Source of the DNA: Paenibacillus tyrphae
Lineage (GTDB): Bacteria; Bacillota; Bacilli; Paenibacillales; NBRC-103111
Assembly (NCBI RefSeq): GCF_027925525.1
Contig: NZ_BSDJ01000006.1
Coordinates: 1-64,000, forward strand
Length of the DNA: 64,000 bases
Direction: 5' to 3'
Part shown: positions 16,773-24,951 of the stretch, piece by piece
How the letters are laid out: each line of letters starts with the position of its first letter
How positions within the stretch are numbered: the stretch's first letter is position 1
The notes under the pieces: model-generated
What the model was told of the DNA's origin: nothing
What the model saw: the letters and a program-made list of their open reading frames with translations, nothing else
Database searches by the model: none
Made by a program: the position numbers and the translations under genes

Positions 16773-16787
16773 TGAGAATCATTATCA
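16773..16787 (+). promoter_or_regulatory. Fur box upstream of the Btr-like gene
   Basis: TGAGAATCATTATCA matches the 7-1-7 Fur consensus TGATAATnATTATCA at 13 of 14 positions. It lies about 20 bases before the regulator gene, so iron repression is expected. Confidence 0.88.
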
Positions 16788-16808
16788 TATAGGACGGTGC
16801 ACAAGCTT

Positions 16809-18461
16809 ATGAATCCAGGCATCACGGAACCGGGGGATAAGGTGGTCACTTGGCTGGACGGTACGCATTGGAAGCTTCGGGACGTAGAAGCGTTCAAAGG
16901 AGACGGCGAATGGCGCATGGAGCAGCAGCTCGCGGATTCGTACGTTCTGCTCGCGGTGACGAAGGGACACGGGCGGTTGATCGTAGACCGGAAGGAAGGC
17001 CGGCTCCGCCAGGATACCGCTTATGTGTGCTCTCCGGGCCAGACGTTCGGTGCCGCTTCGGATACGGCGGAAGGGTTGAGCCTGTTTTTGTTCCGGTTTG
17101 ACTTGTACCGAGAGACGGAAGAGGACGAGGGGCAGCTCCGGTTCAACAAGGAACAAGGCTTATTCTGGGTGCAGGACGAAATTCCGATGGTCCCCGCCGC
17201 GCAGATGATTACGCTATGCGATGCCGTGAGCCGCCATTGGCAGAGCGGCGAGGATACCGGACGCCCGCGCGCCCGCCTGGCCTTCCGCGAACTGATCTAT
17301 GGCGTTATGAAGAATGTCGGGCTCTCCGCGAGAAAAGATTCGGAAGCCGCCATCCGGCGGACGAAAGACTATATGGAGCGCCATTTCAACGAAAGCTTGT
17401 CGATCGAGCAGCTCGCCCGGATGGCCGGGGTCAGTCCCAAATACTACGTGGAGCTGTTCAAAAAAACGTACGGCAGCAGCGCCATCGATTACTTGACGGA
17501 GCTCCGCATGACGCGGGCCAAGCAACTGATGGCCGGTTCGAACGTCAGGCTGCGGGACATCGCCCAGCAGGTCGGTTACAGCGACGAGTTTTATTTAAGC
17601 CGAAAGTTCAAACAGGAAGTCGGCGTATCGCCGACGGTGTATATGAAGAACCGCAACCGCAAGATAGCCGCCTACAGCTCGGCCATCACCGGCCAGCTTG
17701 TAGCGCTGCGGATGCTGCCTTATGCCGCCCCGCTTCATCCGAAGTGGACGGCCTACTACTACGAAACGTACCGCAACGATATTCCCGTTCATCTCAGCGC
17801 TTACCGCAACAATTTGGATTGGGAAACGAATATCGACACGCTGCGCAAAGCCCGGCCGGACGTTATTCTGTGCCGCACCGGGCTGGATGAGGAAGAACAG
17901 GATAAGCTGAAGCAGATCGCTCCGCTCCTGCAGGTGCCGTGGGCCGAGAAGAACTGGCGGGAGCAGCTGCAGTTTACGGCAGAGTTTCTCGGGGCGTCGA
18001 AGGAGGCGGAGCTGTGGCTGAGAGAGTACGACCGCAAGGTGGAGTCCGTTCGGGAACAGCTTGCCCGCGAGGCGGGGGACGATACGGTTCTGATCCTGCG
18101 CATTTATAAGGACGAATGCCATGTGTTCAGCAACCGGAGTATGCGGGAAGTGCTGTATGGCGACCTGCAAGTGAAGCCGGCTTGCCCGATCGGCCGCACC
18201 GTGCTCAATGAGCCGATTACGCTGGAACGATTGGCGGAGATCGACGCGGACCGCCTGCTGCTGCTCGTTCGCCAGGAGCCGGAATCGCTGGCTCACGCCA
18301 AGCGGTTAAGCGGCGCTTCCGCATGGCAGGATTTGAAAGCGGTCCGGAAGCAACGGGTGCACCGCATTCCTTCCGACCCGTGGCACGAATATTCCGCCAC
18401 TGCCCACAATCGGATCGTCGATGCGGCACTGCATCTGTTTTCCGACAATTGTCCAAAGTGA
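16809..18461 (+). CDS. btr: Btr-like AraC regulator fused to a siderophore-binding domain
   Basis: A regulator of about 550 residues in three parts: an N-terminal cupin-like region (about 1-150), an AraC double helix-turn-helix (about 180-280; LSIEQLARMAGVSPKYYVELFKK and VRLRDIAQQVGYSDEFYLSRKFK), and a C-terminal periplasmic-binding-protein fold (about 290-550) like FeuA. This is the design of B. subtilis Btr, which binds ferric bacillibactin and activates feuABC. The Fur box and the downstream feuA-B-C and esterase genes support that assignment. The start is uncertain between GTG 16797 and ATG 16809; neither has a strong ribosome site. Confidence 0.82.
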   Translation: MNPGITEPGDKVVTWLDGTHWKLRDVEAFKGDGEWRMEQQLADSYVLLAVTKGHGRLIVDRKEGRLRQDTAYVCSPGQTFGAASDTAEGLSLFLFRFDLYRETEEDEGQLRFNKEQGLFWVQDEIPMVPAAQMITLCDAVSRHWQSGEDTGRPRARLAFRELIYGVMKNVGLSARKDSEAAIRRTKDYMERHFNESLSIEQLARMAGVSPKYYVELFKKTYGSSAIDYLTELRMTRAKQLMAGSNVRLRDIAQQVGYSDEFYLSRKFKQEVGVSPTVYMKNRNRKIAAYSSAITGQLVALRMLPYAAPLHPKWTAYYYETYRNDIPVHLSAYRNNLDWETNIDTLRKARPDVILCRTGLDEEEQDKLKQIAPLLQVPWAEKNWREQLQFTAEFLGASKEAELWLREYDRKVESVREQLAREAGDDTVLILRIYKDECHVFSNRSMREVLYGDLQVKPACPIGRTVLNEPITLERLAEIDADRLLLLVRQEPESLAHAKRLSGASAWQDLKAVRKQRVHRIPSDPWHEYSATAHNRIVDAALHLFSDNCPK

Positions 18462-18477
18462 CTCCGGAAATCGTCCA

Positions 18478-18527
18478 TGGTTTAAGGGGGGAGGGTAGTT
18501 TATAATCGCAAATGAGAATCGTTATCA
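18478..18527 (+). promoter_or_regulatory. Promoter and Fur box of the feu-like operon
   Basis: A perfect -10 TATAAT (18501-18506) has only a poor -35 (TGGTTT, 18478-18483), as expected for an activator-dependent promoter. TGAGAATCGTTATCA (18513-18527) matches the Fur consensus at 12 of 14 positions and covers the start point. Together they suggest Btr activation plus Fur repression. Confidence 0.8.
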
Positions 18528-18546
18528 ATGAGAGGGGATTAGCAAG

Positions 18547-19542
18547 ATGATGAAACGTAGTTGGTCAGGAATAGGAGCTGCGGCGCTGCTGGCGCTTGCC
18601 TTGTCCGCTTGCGGCACGGCAGGTCAGGGGAAAGAGCAGCCGGCCGCTTCGACAGGAACGGAGAAACCGGCGGCAGCGGCCAAAGACGCCGCGGCTCCGG
18701 CGACCAAAACGATCAAATATCTCGGTAAGGATTACACGGTGCCCGGTAAAACGGACCGAATCGTCATCGCGGGCGCGATGGAAGCGATGGAGGATGCGCT
18801 GGTGCTGGGCGTGAAGCCGGTCGGTGCGATTACCGTAGGCGGCAAATTTCCGAAGATGTTCGAAAGTATCACGCAAGGCGTGGAAAGCACCGGCGAAAAA
18901 ATGCAGCCGAATATCGAAGGCATTTTGAAGATGAAGCCGGACGTCATTCTGGGCTCTTCGAAGTTCCCGCCGGAAATGGCGGAGAAGCTGGCCAAAGTCG
19001 CGCCGACGTTCCCAGTGTCGCATATTTCGACAAACTGGGAAGCCAATCTGCTGCTGCTGGGCGAGCTGACCGGCAAGCAGGAGCAGGCCAAGCAGGTGCT
19101 GCAAAAGTATAAGGAAGATGTGACAGCAGCCAAAGCGAAGCTCGGCGATCGCTTGAAAGACAAGAAGGTCGTTTCCCTGAGAGTCCGGACCGGCAACCTG
19201 TACATTTATCCCGAAGGCGTATTCTTCAACGCGTCGCTGTATGCCGACCTCGGCTTTACGGCTCCTCCGGAAGTGAAGGCCGCTAAGGCGCAGGAGCTCA
19301 TCTCGATCGAGAAATTCAGCGAAATGAACCCGGATTACATTTTCCTGCAGTTCTCCGAGGACGAAAACAAAGACACGCCGAAGGCGCTGGAGGATCTGCA
19401 AAAAAATCCGATCTGGCAGAGCATCAATGCGGTGAAAAACGGCAAAGTATTCGTCAACGTCGTCGATCCGTTAGGGCAAGGCGGCACCTCGTGGAGCAAA
19501 ATTCAATTCCTGAAAGCAGCTGTGGAAAAGCTGGCCTCCTGA
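18547..19542 (+). CDS. feuA: FeuA-like ferric catecholate siderophore-binding lipoprotein
   Basis: A 331-residue lipoprotein (lipobox LSAC near residue 22) with a class III periplasmic-binding fold: DRIVIAGAMEAMEDALVLGVKPVGA begins the N lobe and KPDVILGSSKF marks the usual mid-lobe strand. It captures ferric siderophore outside the membrane and delivers it to the FecCD-type permeases that follow. ATG 18547 follows GAGAGGGGA; ATG 18550 is possible. Bacillibactin-type substrate is inferred from the Btr-like and esterase partners. Confidence 0.85.
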   Translation: MMKRSWSGIGAAALLALALSACGTAGQGKEQPAASTGTEKPAAAAKDAAAPATKTIKYLGKDYTVPGKTDRIVIAGAMEAMEDALVLGVKPVGAITVGGKFPKMFESITQGVESTGEKMQPNIEGILKMKPDVILGSSKFPPEMAEKLAKVAPTFPVSHISTNWEANLLLLGELTGKQEQAKQVLQKYKEDVTAAKAKLGDRLKDKKVVSLRVRTGNLYIYPEGVFFNASLYADLGFTAPPEVKAAKAQELISIEKFSEMNPDYIFLQFSEDENKDTPKALEDLQKNPIWQSINAVKNGKVFVNVVDPLGQGGTSWSKIQFLKAAVEKLAS

Positions 19543-19567
19543 TTCCGGGCAGGCGAGCCGACAAACC

Positions 19568-20578
19568 ATGAAACAAGCATACAAGCTTCACCCGGCGTGG
19601 ATCTTATGGCTTTCGCCGGTTGCGATCGTCCTCTCGATCATTTTATCCGTCCGTTTCGGCTCCAAAACGATCGATGCAGGCACGCTCTGGGAGGCGTTCG
19701 CCAATTTCGATTCAGGCAACGTCAATCATCAAATCGTGATGCACTCCCGCGTCCCGCGCGCGATCGGAGCGCTGCTCATCGGCGCGTTCCTGGCGATGTC
19801 GGGAGCGCTTATGCAGGGGATGACAAGGAACTACCTTGCATCCCCTTCGATCATGGGGGTGACCGACGGCTCGGTATTCGCCATTACGGTCTGCATGATC
19901 GCGCTGCCCGGCTCTTCTTCGATCGAAATGATCGTGTATTCGTTCATCGGTTCGGCGTTCGGCGTAGGGCTTGTCTTCGGACTGGCGTCGCTTCTGCCGG
20001 GCGGGATGTCTCCAGTCCGGCTGGCGGTGACAGGCACCGTGATCGGCACGTTTCTCGGCAGCATGGCGACCGCGTTCTCGACGTATTTTCAGGTTTCGCA
20101 AAAAATCGGCTTTTGGTATAACGCCCGCCTGCATCAGATGGACCCGAATCTGATCAAGCTGGCGATTCCTTTTGCCGTGGTCGGGGTCGCGCTTGCACTG
20201 CTCATCTCGAAATCCGTGTCGATTCTTTCCTTGGGCGAAGAAGTGGCGGTCAGCCTCGGACAGCGGACGCTGCTCGTTAAAGTGGTCGCGATGCTTGCCG
20301 TCATTCTTCTTACGGGCGTTTCCGTGGCGCTTGCCGGCAAGGTCGCCTTCGTCGGCTTGATCGTCCCGCATATTACCCGTTTTCTCGTCGGCCTCGATTA
20401 TCGCTGGATCGTGCCGTGCGCCGGTGTGCTGGGCGGGGTATTTCTTGCCTTGTGCGATGTCGCAAGCCGCTTCATGAACTACCCGTTCGAGATGCCGATC
20501 GGCGTCGTGACGTCCTTGATCGGAGTTCCTTTCTTTCTGTATCTGATTCGGAAGAAGGGAGGGGAACAGCGTGCATAA
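19568..20578 (+). CDS. feuB: FeuB-like FecCD-family siderophore permease
   Basis: A 336-residue membrane protein with about ten segments, of the FecCD/BtuC permease family. Characteristic stretches are SRVPRAIGALLIGAFLAMSGALMQGMTRN near residues 60-88 and GKVAFVGLIVPHITRFLVG near 255-275. It should form a heterodimer with the next gene product. It starts 25 bases after the binding-protein gene and overlaps the next gene by 8 bases. Confidence 0.86.
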   Translation: MKQAYKLHPAWILWLSPVAIVLSIILSVRFGSKTIDAGTLWEAFANFDSGNVNHQIVMHSRVPRAIGALLIGAFLAMSGALMQGMTRNYLASPSIMGVTDGSVFAITVCMIALPGSSSIEMIVYSFIGSAFGVGLVFGLASLLPGGMSPVRLAVTGTVIGTFLGSMATAFSTYFQVSQKIGFWYNARLHQMDPNLIKLAIPFAVVGVALALLISKSVSILSLGEEVAVSLGQRTLLVKVVAMLAVILLTGVSVALAGKVAFVGLIVPHITRFLVGLDYRWIVPCAGVLGGVFLALCDVASRFMNYPFEMPIGVVTSLIGVPFFLYLIRKKGGEQRA

Positions 20579-21593
20579 TCAATCAACCGGCAAGTACATG
20601 GCGGTACTGCTTGGAGCGGTCGCGCTGATCGTCACCGCCGCATACCTGTCTCTCACGAACGGGGCCTTCGACATGACGGTGGGCGACATCGTTCGAACGC
20701 TGCTTGGGATCGACCCGCAGCCCGAGCACAAATTGGTGATCTTCGACTTCCGGCTGCCCCGGATCGTTATTGCCGCCTTGGTCGGCTTGGGGCTGGGCGT
20801 GGCCGGCGCGGCGATTCAAGGCGTCACGCGGAACGGGCTGGCCGATCCGGGAATTTTGGGCATCAACGCCGGAGCAGGCGCGGCAGTCGTCATCTTTATG
20901 TTTTTTTTCAGCGGGCAAATCAAGGGAGCGGGCTGGTTCTCTACGATGGCGATGCCGTTGTTCGGTTGGGCGGGCGGTCTAACCACGGCCGCGTTTCTGT
21001 ACCTGTTTGCCTGGAAGGATGGCAAGCTGGACCCGCAGCGCGTCCTTCTGGTGGGTATCGCGACCGCTTCCGGACTCGGCGCGGTTGCGATGTACATCAG
21101 CCTGAAAATGAATCCTTCCGACTTCGAGATGGCCACGGTCTGGATGACCGGCAGCATCTACAACGCCAACTGGAAGTTTATTGTCTCCATGCTCCCGTGG
21201 CTGGTCGTTCTTATTCCCGTCATCGTGCGCAGATCGTACATTCTGGACTTGCTCCAGTTGGAGGAGAACAGCGTCAGAAGCTTGGGCGTCGCTGTGGAAA
21301 AAGAGCGGATGATCCTGCTGCTCGGCAGCATCGGACTGGTGAGCGCCTGCGTCAGCGTGTCGGGTGGGATCGGCTTCGTCGGCCTGATGGCGCCTCATAT
21401 CGCCAGGCGTCTTGTCGGCATCCGGCACGTCCGCATGGTTCCCGTCTGCGGCCTGATCGGCATGGCGCTGGTCGTCGTATCGGATTTTATAGCGAAGACG
21501 GTATTTTCACCCGCCGAGCTGCCTGTCGGCATTGTGATTTCAATTATCGGAGTGCCGTATTTTGTATATTTGTTATTTAAGGCCAGAGCCTGA
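20571..21593 (+). CDS. feuC: FeuC-like FecCD-family siderophore permease
   Basis: A 340-residue FecCD-family membrane protein with the same landmarks as its partner (LPRIVIAALVGLGLGVAGAAIQG and GGIGFVGLMAPHIARRLVG). The start is GTG 20571, preceded by AGGGAGGGG. No ATPase gene follows. In B. subtilis the FeuBC permease uses the distant ATPase YusV, and a similar shared ATPase is likely here. Confidence 0.86.
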   Translation: MHNQSTGKYMAVLLGAVALIVTAAYLSLTNGAFDMTVGDIVRTLLGIDPQPEHKLVIFDFRLPRIVIAALVGLGLGVAGAAIQGVTRNGLADPGILGINAGAGAAVVIFMFFFSGQIKGAGWFSTMAMPLFGWAGGLTTAAFLYLFAWKDGKLDPQRVLLVGIATASGLGAVAMYISLKMNPSDFEMATVWMTGSIYNANWKFIVSMLPWLVVLIPVIVRRSYILDLLQLEENSVRSLGVAVEKERMILLLGSIGLVSACVSVSGGIGFVGLMAPHIARRLVGIRHVRMVPVCGLIGMALVVVSDFIAKTVFSPAELPVGIVISIIGVPYFVYLLFKARA

Positions 21594-21624
21594 TCAGGGA
21601 CTGGCCCCAACCCGGGAGGGCGTC

Positions 21625-22374
21625 ATGCAGGGAAAAATCATAGTCGAAACGTTCGATGACAGGGAGATAGCCGTCTATCTCCCGCCTTCGTATTTTACAA
21701 GCGGGGCAGCATACCCGGTCGTTTATGTACAGGATGGAAGCTATTTGTTCGATTCCTCCATGGAGGAGCTGGAACGAAGGTTTGAGAGCCGAGAGCTGCG
21801 CGAGCTTATCTTCGTCGGCATTACGCCGTTCGAGCGAAATGACGAGTACACACCGTGGGCTGCCCCCTCGCTGGCAGACTCGTCCCGGAATTTCGGCGGA
21901 CAGAGCGCCGACTATCTCGCCTTCGTTACCGGCCGGTTGAAGCCCTGGATCGATGAGAAGTACCGGACATCCCGCCTGCCGGAGGAGACGGGCATCGCCG
22001 GCGGGTCGTTCGGGGGCTTGGTCTCGCTTTACGCCGCTTATTTGCATCCCGACGTGTTCGGCCGGTTCGGGCTGCTGTCCGCTTCCTTCTGGTACCCGGA
22101 CTTCATGGAGTATGTGAGAACGAAGCCGATAGAGGCAGCAGGACGCAAAATCTACATGTATGTGGGAAGCATCGAAGGCATCCATAAACCGAGCGCCCAG
22201 AAAATGATGGTACCGTACACCCGCGAAGTGCATGCGATATTGACGGAGCGCGGGTTCGACAGGGATCGGTTGCGGCTCGAAATCGAAGACGGTGCGGGTC
22301 ACGAAGCGAAGTATTTTATCAAACGTTTTCCGGAAGCGATGGCTTGGCTGTTTCCGGCGGAAATCGATTCTTGA
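21625..22374 (+). CDS. besA: BesA/YbbA-like siderophore esterase
   Basis: A 249-residue alpha/beta hydrolase of the esterase D group. The nucleophile elbow is G-G-S-F-G-G (Ser near residue 133), and the C-terminal DGAGHEAKYFIKRFPEAM carries the catalytic His. There is no signal peptide, so it works in the cytosol, where BesA hydrolyses the trilactone of bacillibactin to release iron. ATG 21625 after GGGAGGG is chosen; a longer reading overlaps feuC. It is the last gene of the operon. Confidence 0.82.
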   Translation: MQGKIIVETFDDREIAVYLPPSYFTSGAAYPVVYVQDGSYLFDSSMEELERRFESRELRELIFVGITPFERNDEYTPWAAPSLADSSRNFGGQSADYLAFVTGRLKPWIDEKYRTSRLPEETGIAGGSFGGLVSLYAAYLHPDVFGRFGLLSASFWYPDFMEYVRTKPIEAAGRKIYMYVGSIEGIHKPSAQKMMVPYTREVHAILTERGFDRDRLRLEIEDGAGHEAKYFIKRFPEAMAWLFPAEIDS

Positions 22375-22424
22375 AATTTCCGGCCGGTCCGCGTATAGTA
22401 CAGTTAGTAATTAATAACTAACTG
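22371..22424 (+). promoter_or_regulatory. Promoter with adjoining TetR-type operator
   Basis: TTGAAA (22371-22376), 17-base spacer, TATAGT (22394-22399) form a good promoter whose -35 overlaps the stop of the esterase gene. CAGTTAGT (22401-22408) and ACTAACTG (22417-22424) form a perfect 8-bp inverted repeat right at the start point, a typical TetR autoregulation layout. Confidence 0.8.
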
Positions 22425-22468
22425 ATCGAAGAGATCGGCCGGAGCACTCCGGTTTCGCAGGAGGAACG

Positions 22469-23011
22469 ATGGGCAAGATGAAGTCGAAGACCGGCGAGCC
22501 TGCCGCAGCGAACCGCAGGGAAGAAATATTGGAAGCCGCCGTAGCAGTGTTCGCGGAGCATGGCTACTACAGCGCCACTACGGCGCAAGTTGCGGAGCGG
22601 GTGGGCATTTCGCAGCCTTACGTGTTCAAATTTTTCAAAAGCAAAGCGGAGCTGTTCGCCGCTGCGCTGAAGCTGGCCATTGAGCGCATCGTCCGTGCGT
22701 TCTCTAGGGTGGATGCCTCTTCGGACCGGCTGGAGCAGGCGATGATTCAAGCTTACGAAGAGCTGATGCGCACGCATCATCATGAAATCGTTTTGCAAAT
22801 GCAAGCGATGGTCATCAAGGAAGAGCCGATCCGCCAAGTGATGCGGGAAGGCATGCATCAGGTGACGGCTTCCGTGGAGGCGCGCTTTCGCGAAGCGGGC
22901 ATCGCACAGCCGGAGGTAGCGGTCAGCATGTTCATGGCGAACGGCATGCTGTGCAACATTTCGGCCGTTTTGGAGATGCCAGAGCTTAAGCCGAAGCACC
23001 CGGAACGCTAA
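22469..23011 (+). CDS. TetR/AcrR-family regulator
   Basis: A 180-residue TetR regulator. The helix-turn-helix lies at about 17-62 (ILEAAVAVFAEHGYYSATTAQVAERVGISQPYVFKFFKSKAEL). The C-terminal ligand domain is of usual length with an HHH stretch near residue 110 that could be fortuitous. The start ATG 22469 follows GCAGGAGGAACG. The perfect palindrome at its own promoter suggests autorepression. No pump or enzyme lies beside it in the same direction, so its other targets are unknown. Confidence 0.84.
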   Translation: MGKMKSKTGEPAAANRREEILEAAVAVFAEHGYYSATTAQVAERVGISQPYVFKFFKSKAELFAAALKLAIERIVRAFSRVDASSDRLEQAMIQAYEELMRTHHHEIVLQMQAMVIKEEPIRQVMREGMHQVTASVEARFREAGIAQPEVAVSMFMANGMLCNISAVLEMPELKPKHPER

Positions 23012-23113
23012 TCATTATTTCTTCTTGTTAGGTAAACACCGTGCTTCTTCTGGATATATCCCCATAGACTGATCACATAAAGTTGATCATGCGCCCTGGG
23101 AGGAGAAGGCAAC

Positions 23114-23278
23114 ATGGAGCCAACGACCGACTTGGAAAAACTCCGGATGAGATTGTGGGATCGGTATTTAACCTTACAGGACAGGAACAAAATTTCTTTT
23201 GATCAATACTGGTATGAATTTCTGATTAGATATTCGATAACGGATGAAGATTTGAATGGGGAAACAGCCGCGAAATGA
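23114..23278 (+). CDS. Small 54-residue protein, function unknown
   Basis: A short ORF (MEPTTDLEKLRMRLWD... to ...NGETAAK) with a strong ribosome site (GGGAGGAGAAGG) 4-10 bases upstream of ATG 23114 and a long terminator hairpin just after it. It is soluble, aromatic-rich and charged, with no membrane segment or cysteine. I recognise no family. The translation signals and the terminator make it a likely real gene. Confidence 0.55.
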   Translation: MEPTTDLEKLRMRLWDRYLTLQDRNKISFDQYWYEFLIRYSITDEDLNGETAAK

Positions 23279-23295
23279 GAACGGATACTAAGGAG

Positions 23296-23353
23296 ACCCC
23301 TGTTCATCAAAGTAATCGTACTTCATTACTTCGACGAACAAGGGTTCTTTTCG
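23296..23353 (+). terminator. Terminator after the 54-residue gene
   Basis: CCCTGTTC-ATC-AAAGTAAT pairs with ATTACTT-CGAC-GAACAAGGG in a stem of about 20 bp with few mismatches, followed by TTCTTTT. Confidence 0.7.
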
Positions 23354-23375
23354 TTGTAAAGGTATTCCATTGTAG

Positions 23376-23394
23376 AAAAAAAGCCGCTCGCGGC
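23376..23394 (-). terminator. Probable terminator of the MntP-like gene
   Basis: On the minus strand GCCGC-GA-GCGGC is followed directly by TTTTTTT. It is a short stem with a strong U tract, about 90 bases downstream of the MntP-like stop. Confidence 0.6.
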
Positions 23395-23482
23395 AATTGA
23401 CATGCAGTTATACATACCCATCGGCTGAAGAGCAACGGCTCGTCCGCTTGCTACGAAAGCTCCGTTCATTCCTTGAAGAAGT

Positions 23483-24058
23483 CTAGTCATGTAATAAACG
23501 TATAATGGCATCAATAAATAACCATAATCCAAGCAATCCTAGAATAACTCCGGCAAATTTCTCCGACCATTCGCCGAGGTATCGTTTCAACTTTGAACTA
23601 AACGTAAGTCCTAAAAATGTAAAAACGAATGCTTGAAGTGCAACTAAACTAATGGTTAACGCAATAGGCACTCCGACAAGACCGATGGAAAAGCCAACTG
23701 CCAATTCATCCAAACTGATGCTGAGCGCTGTTACAATCAATGTCCATCCAACCAAATTCCGTTCCAGCTTCTCTTCCGCTTCATCCTCGTCTTCCAAAAA
23801 GATTAGCCAGACGGCTACCGCTAACAGAGCAATTCCGCCAATTAACGAAGCCCAATTGCCAATGAGCTGACCCACGCCTTGTCCGATAAATAGCCCAATT
23901 AAAGACATTAATGCTTCCGCACACGCAAATGCAAGGGCAATTTTCATTTTTCCTTTTGTTTTTACAAACCCTAGAGATATCGAAATCATAAGCGTATCCA
24001 TTCCAAGTGTTAAAATCAAAGCGATCATCTTCAAAGCAACCAACACGATTCCCTCCAA
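23483..24058 (-). CDS. MntP-family (DUF204-type) cation efflux protein
   Basis: A 191-residue membrane protein with six segments in two inverted halves. Each half has the acidic signature of MntP-like transporters: TLGMDTLMISISLG (about 18-31) and SISLDELAVGFSIG (about 118-131). E. coli MntP exports Mn(II); this one may export Mn(II) or another divalent ion. A cytosolic acidic loop (LEDEDEAEEKLERN) separates the halves. It is divergent from the ChrB-like gene across an intergenic region with paired palindromes, so shared control is likely. Confidence 0.75.
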   Translation of the reverse strand: MEGIVLVALKMIALILTLGMDTLMISISLGFVKTKGKMKIALAFACAEALMSLIGLFIGQGVGQLIGNWASLIGGIALLAVAVWLIFLEDEDEAEEKLERNLVGWTLIVTALSISLDELAVGFSIGLVGVPIALTISLVALQAFVFTFLGLTFSSKLKRYLGEWSEKFAGVILGLLGLWLFIDAIIRLLHD

Positions 24059-24070
24059 CGTTGTGAAATA

Positions 24071-24136
24071 ATGAAACAGGTGTTACATTTAATTATATAG
24101 TATAATAATCATAGAAATGAAACAACTGTTTCATTT
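24071..24136. promoter_or_regulatory. Paired operators in the mntP-like/chrB-like divergent region
   Basis: A perfect palindrome, AAATGAAACA (24115-24124), AC, TGTTTCATTT (24127-24136), lies just after a plus-strand -10 (TATAAT, 24101-24106). A near copy, ATGAAACA-GG-TGTTACAT (24071-24088), sits at the expected start point of the minus-strand gene, whose -10 (TATAAT on the minus strand) is at 24097-24092. Each operator thus covers one start point, suggesting a single repressor for both genes. Confidence 0.68.
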
Positions 24137-24170
24137 CAAAGTCAAATCACTGCTTGGGAGGGCAATCATT

Positions 24171-24728
24171 GTGAGCGAAAAGCGGAAGTGGCTTATATTA
24201 TCGTACCGTGTACCCGCAGAGCCATCTACATTGCGTGTCCGGGTTTGGCGGACGCTCAAATCCATTGGGGCCTTTTATTTGCAGCAATCCGTATGCGTGC
24301 TCCCTCTTACGTCAGATATTCAAGGGAAAGCCACTCAACTTCAAAACCTCATTTCCGACAATCATGGCGAGGTGATATTGTTGGAGGTTGAGCAGTTTTC
24401 AGGCATTACAGAAGAGCAGATGGTCGCTTCGTTTAATCAACAGCGTGAAGTCGAGTATAAGGAATTTATCGAGAGTTGTAATGTCTTTCTTGAAGAAATT
24501 AAAAAGGAAACAAGCTTGGGGAACTTCTCCTATCATGAAGTGGAAGAAAATGAGGCAGAACTGGTTCGACTCAAAAGATGGCATCGAAAAATATTGAACC
24601 GCGATTTTTTCCAAACGAATTACACGACAGAAAGTCAAAATAAATTGGATGAGTGCGCAGCTTCACTAGAGCATTTTACACAGCAAGTATATGAAGAAGA
24701 GGGGAACAAAGAAGGCGAATTGATGTAA
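24171..24728 (+). CDS. ChrB N-terminal domain-type protein
   Basis: A 185-residue protein resembling the N-terminal domain of ChrB chromate-resistance regulators (WLILSYRVPAEPSTLRVRVWRTLKSIGAFYLQQSVCVLP near the start is the family hallmark). The C-terminal half is helical and charged. The start is GTG 24171 after GGGAGGG; the longer reading from 24117 would run through the operator palindrome. No chromate transporter (ChrA) is nearby. Metal-stress sensing together with the divergent MntP-like gene is an inference. Confidence 0.7.
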   Translation: MSEKRKWLILSYRVPAEPSTLRVRVWRTLKSIGAFYLQQSVCVLPLTSDIQGKATQLQNLISDNHGEVILLEVEQFSGITEEQMVASFNQQREVEYKEFIESCNVFLEEIKKETSLGNFSYHEVEENEAELVRLKRWHRKILNRDFFQTNYTTESQNKLDECAASLEHFTQQVYEEEGNKEGELM

Positions 24729-24866
24729 AGTTTATTTCGCAAAAGCCCCGGCATGGAAGGAATCGGAGGCAAAGCGGCAGGGGGCGGAGCAGGCTGGGGA
24801 CAGCTCTGCAGCTTCGGCTAGCGAATGAGCTGAGGAAAGCATCCGGGCGGCTGGCACAATAATCAA

Positions 24867-24899
24867 ACCCCCATCAGCTAGGCTGGCGGGGGTGCTTTT
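24867..24899 (+). terminator. Terminator after the ChrB-like gene
   Basis: ACCCCC-AT-CAGC pairs with GCTG-GC-GGGGGT, followed by GCTTTT. Bases 24729-24866 between the stop and this hairpin hold nothing I can interpret. Confidence 0.7.
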
Positions 24900-24951
24900 C
24901 AACTTTTTCAGACAAAATAATGCATTCCATATGTATTATGTATTTTGTTTG

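Noticed and set aside
23326..23532. 68-codon minus-strand ORF overlapping the end of the MntP-like gene
   Set aside because: It overlaps a well-supported gene by 50 bases and contains that gene's probable terminator; no ribosome site is seen.
24117..24170. 18-codon N-terminal extension of the ChrB-like protein
   Set aside because: It would be translated from the operator palindrome and lacks a ribosome site; GTG 24171 follows GGGAGGG.
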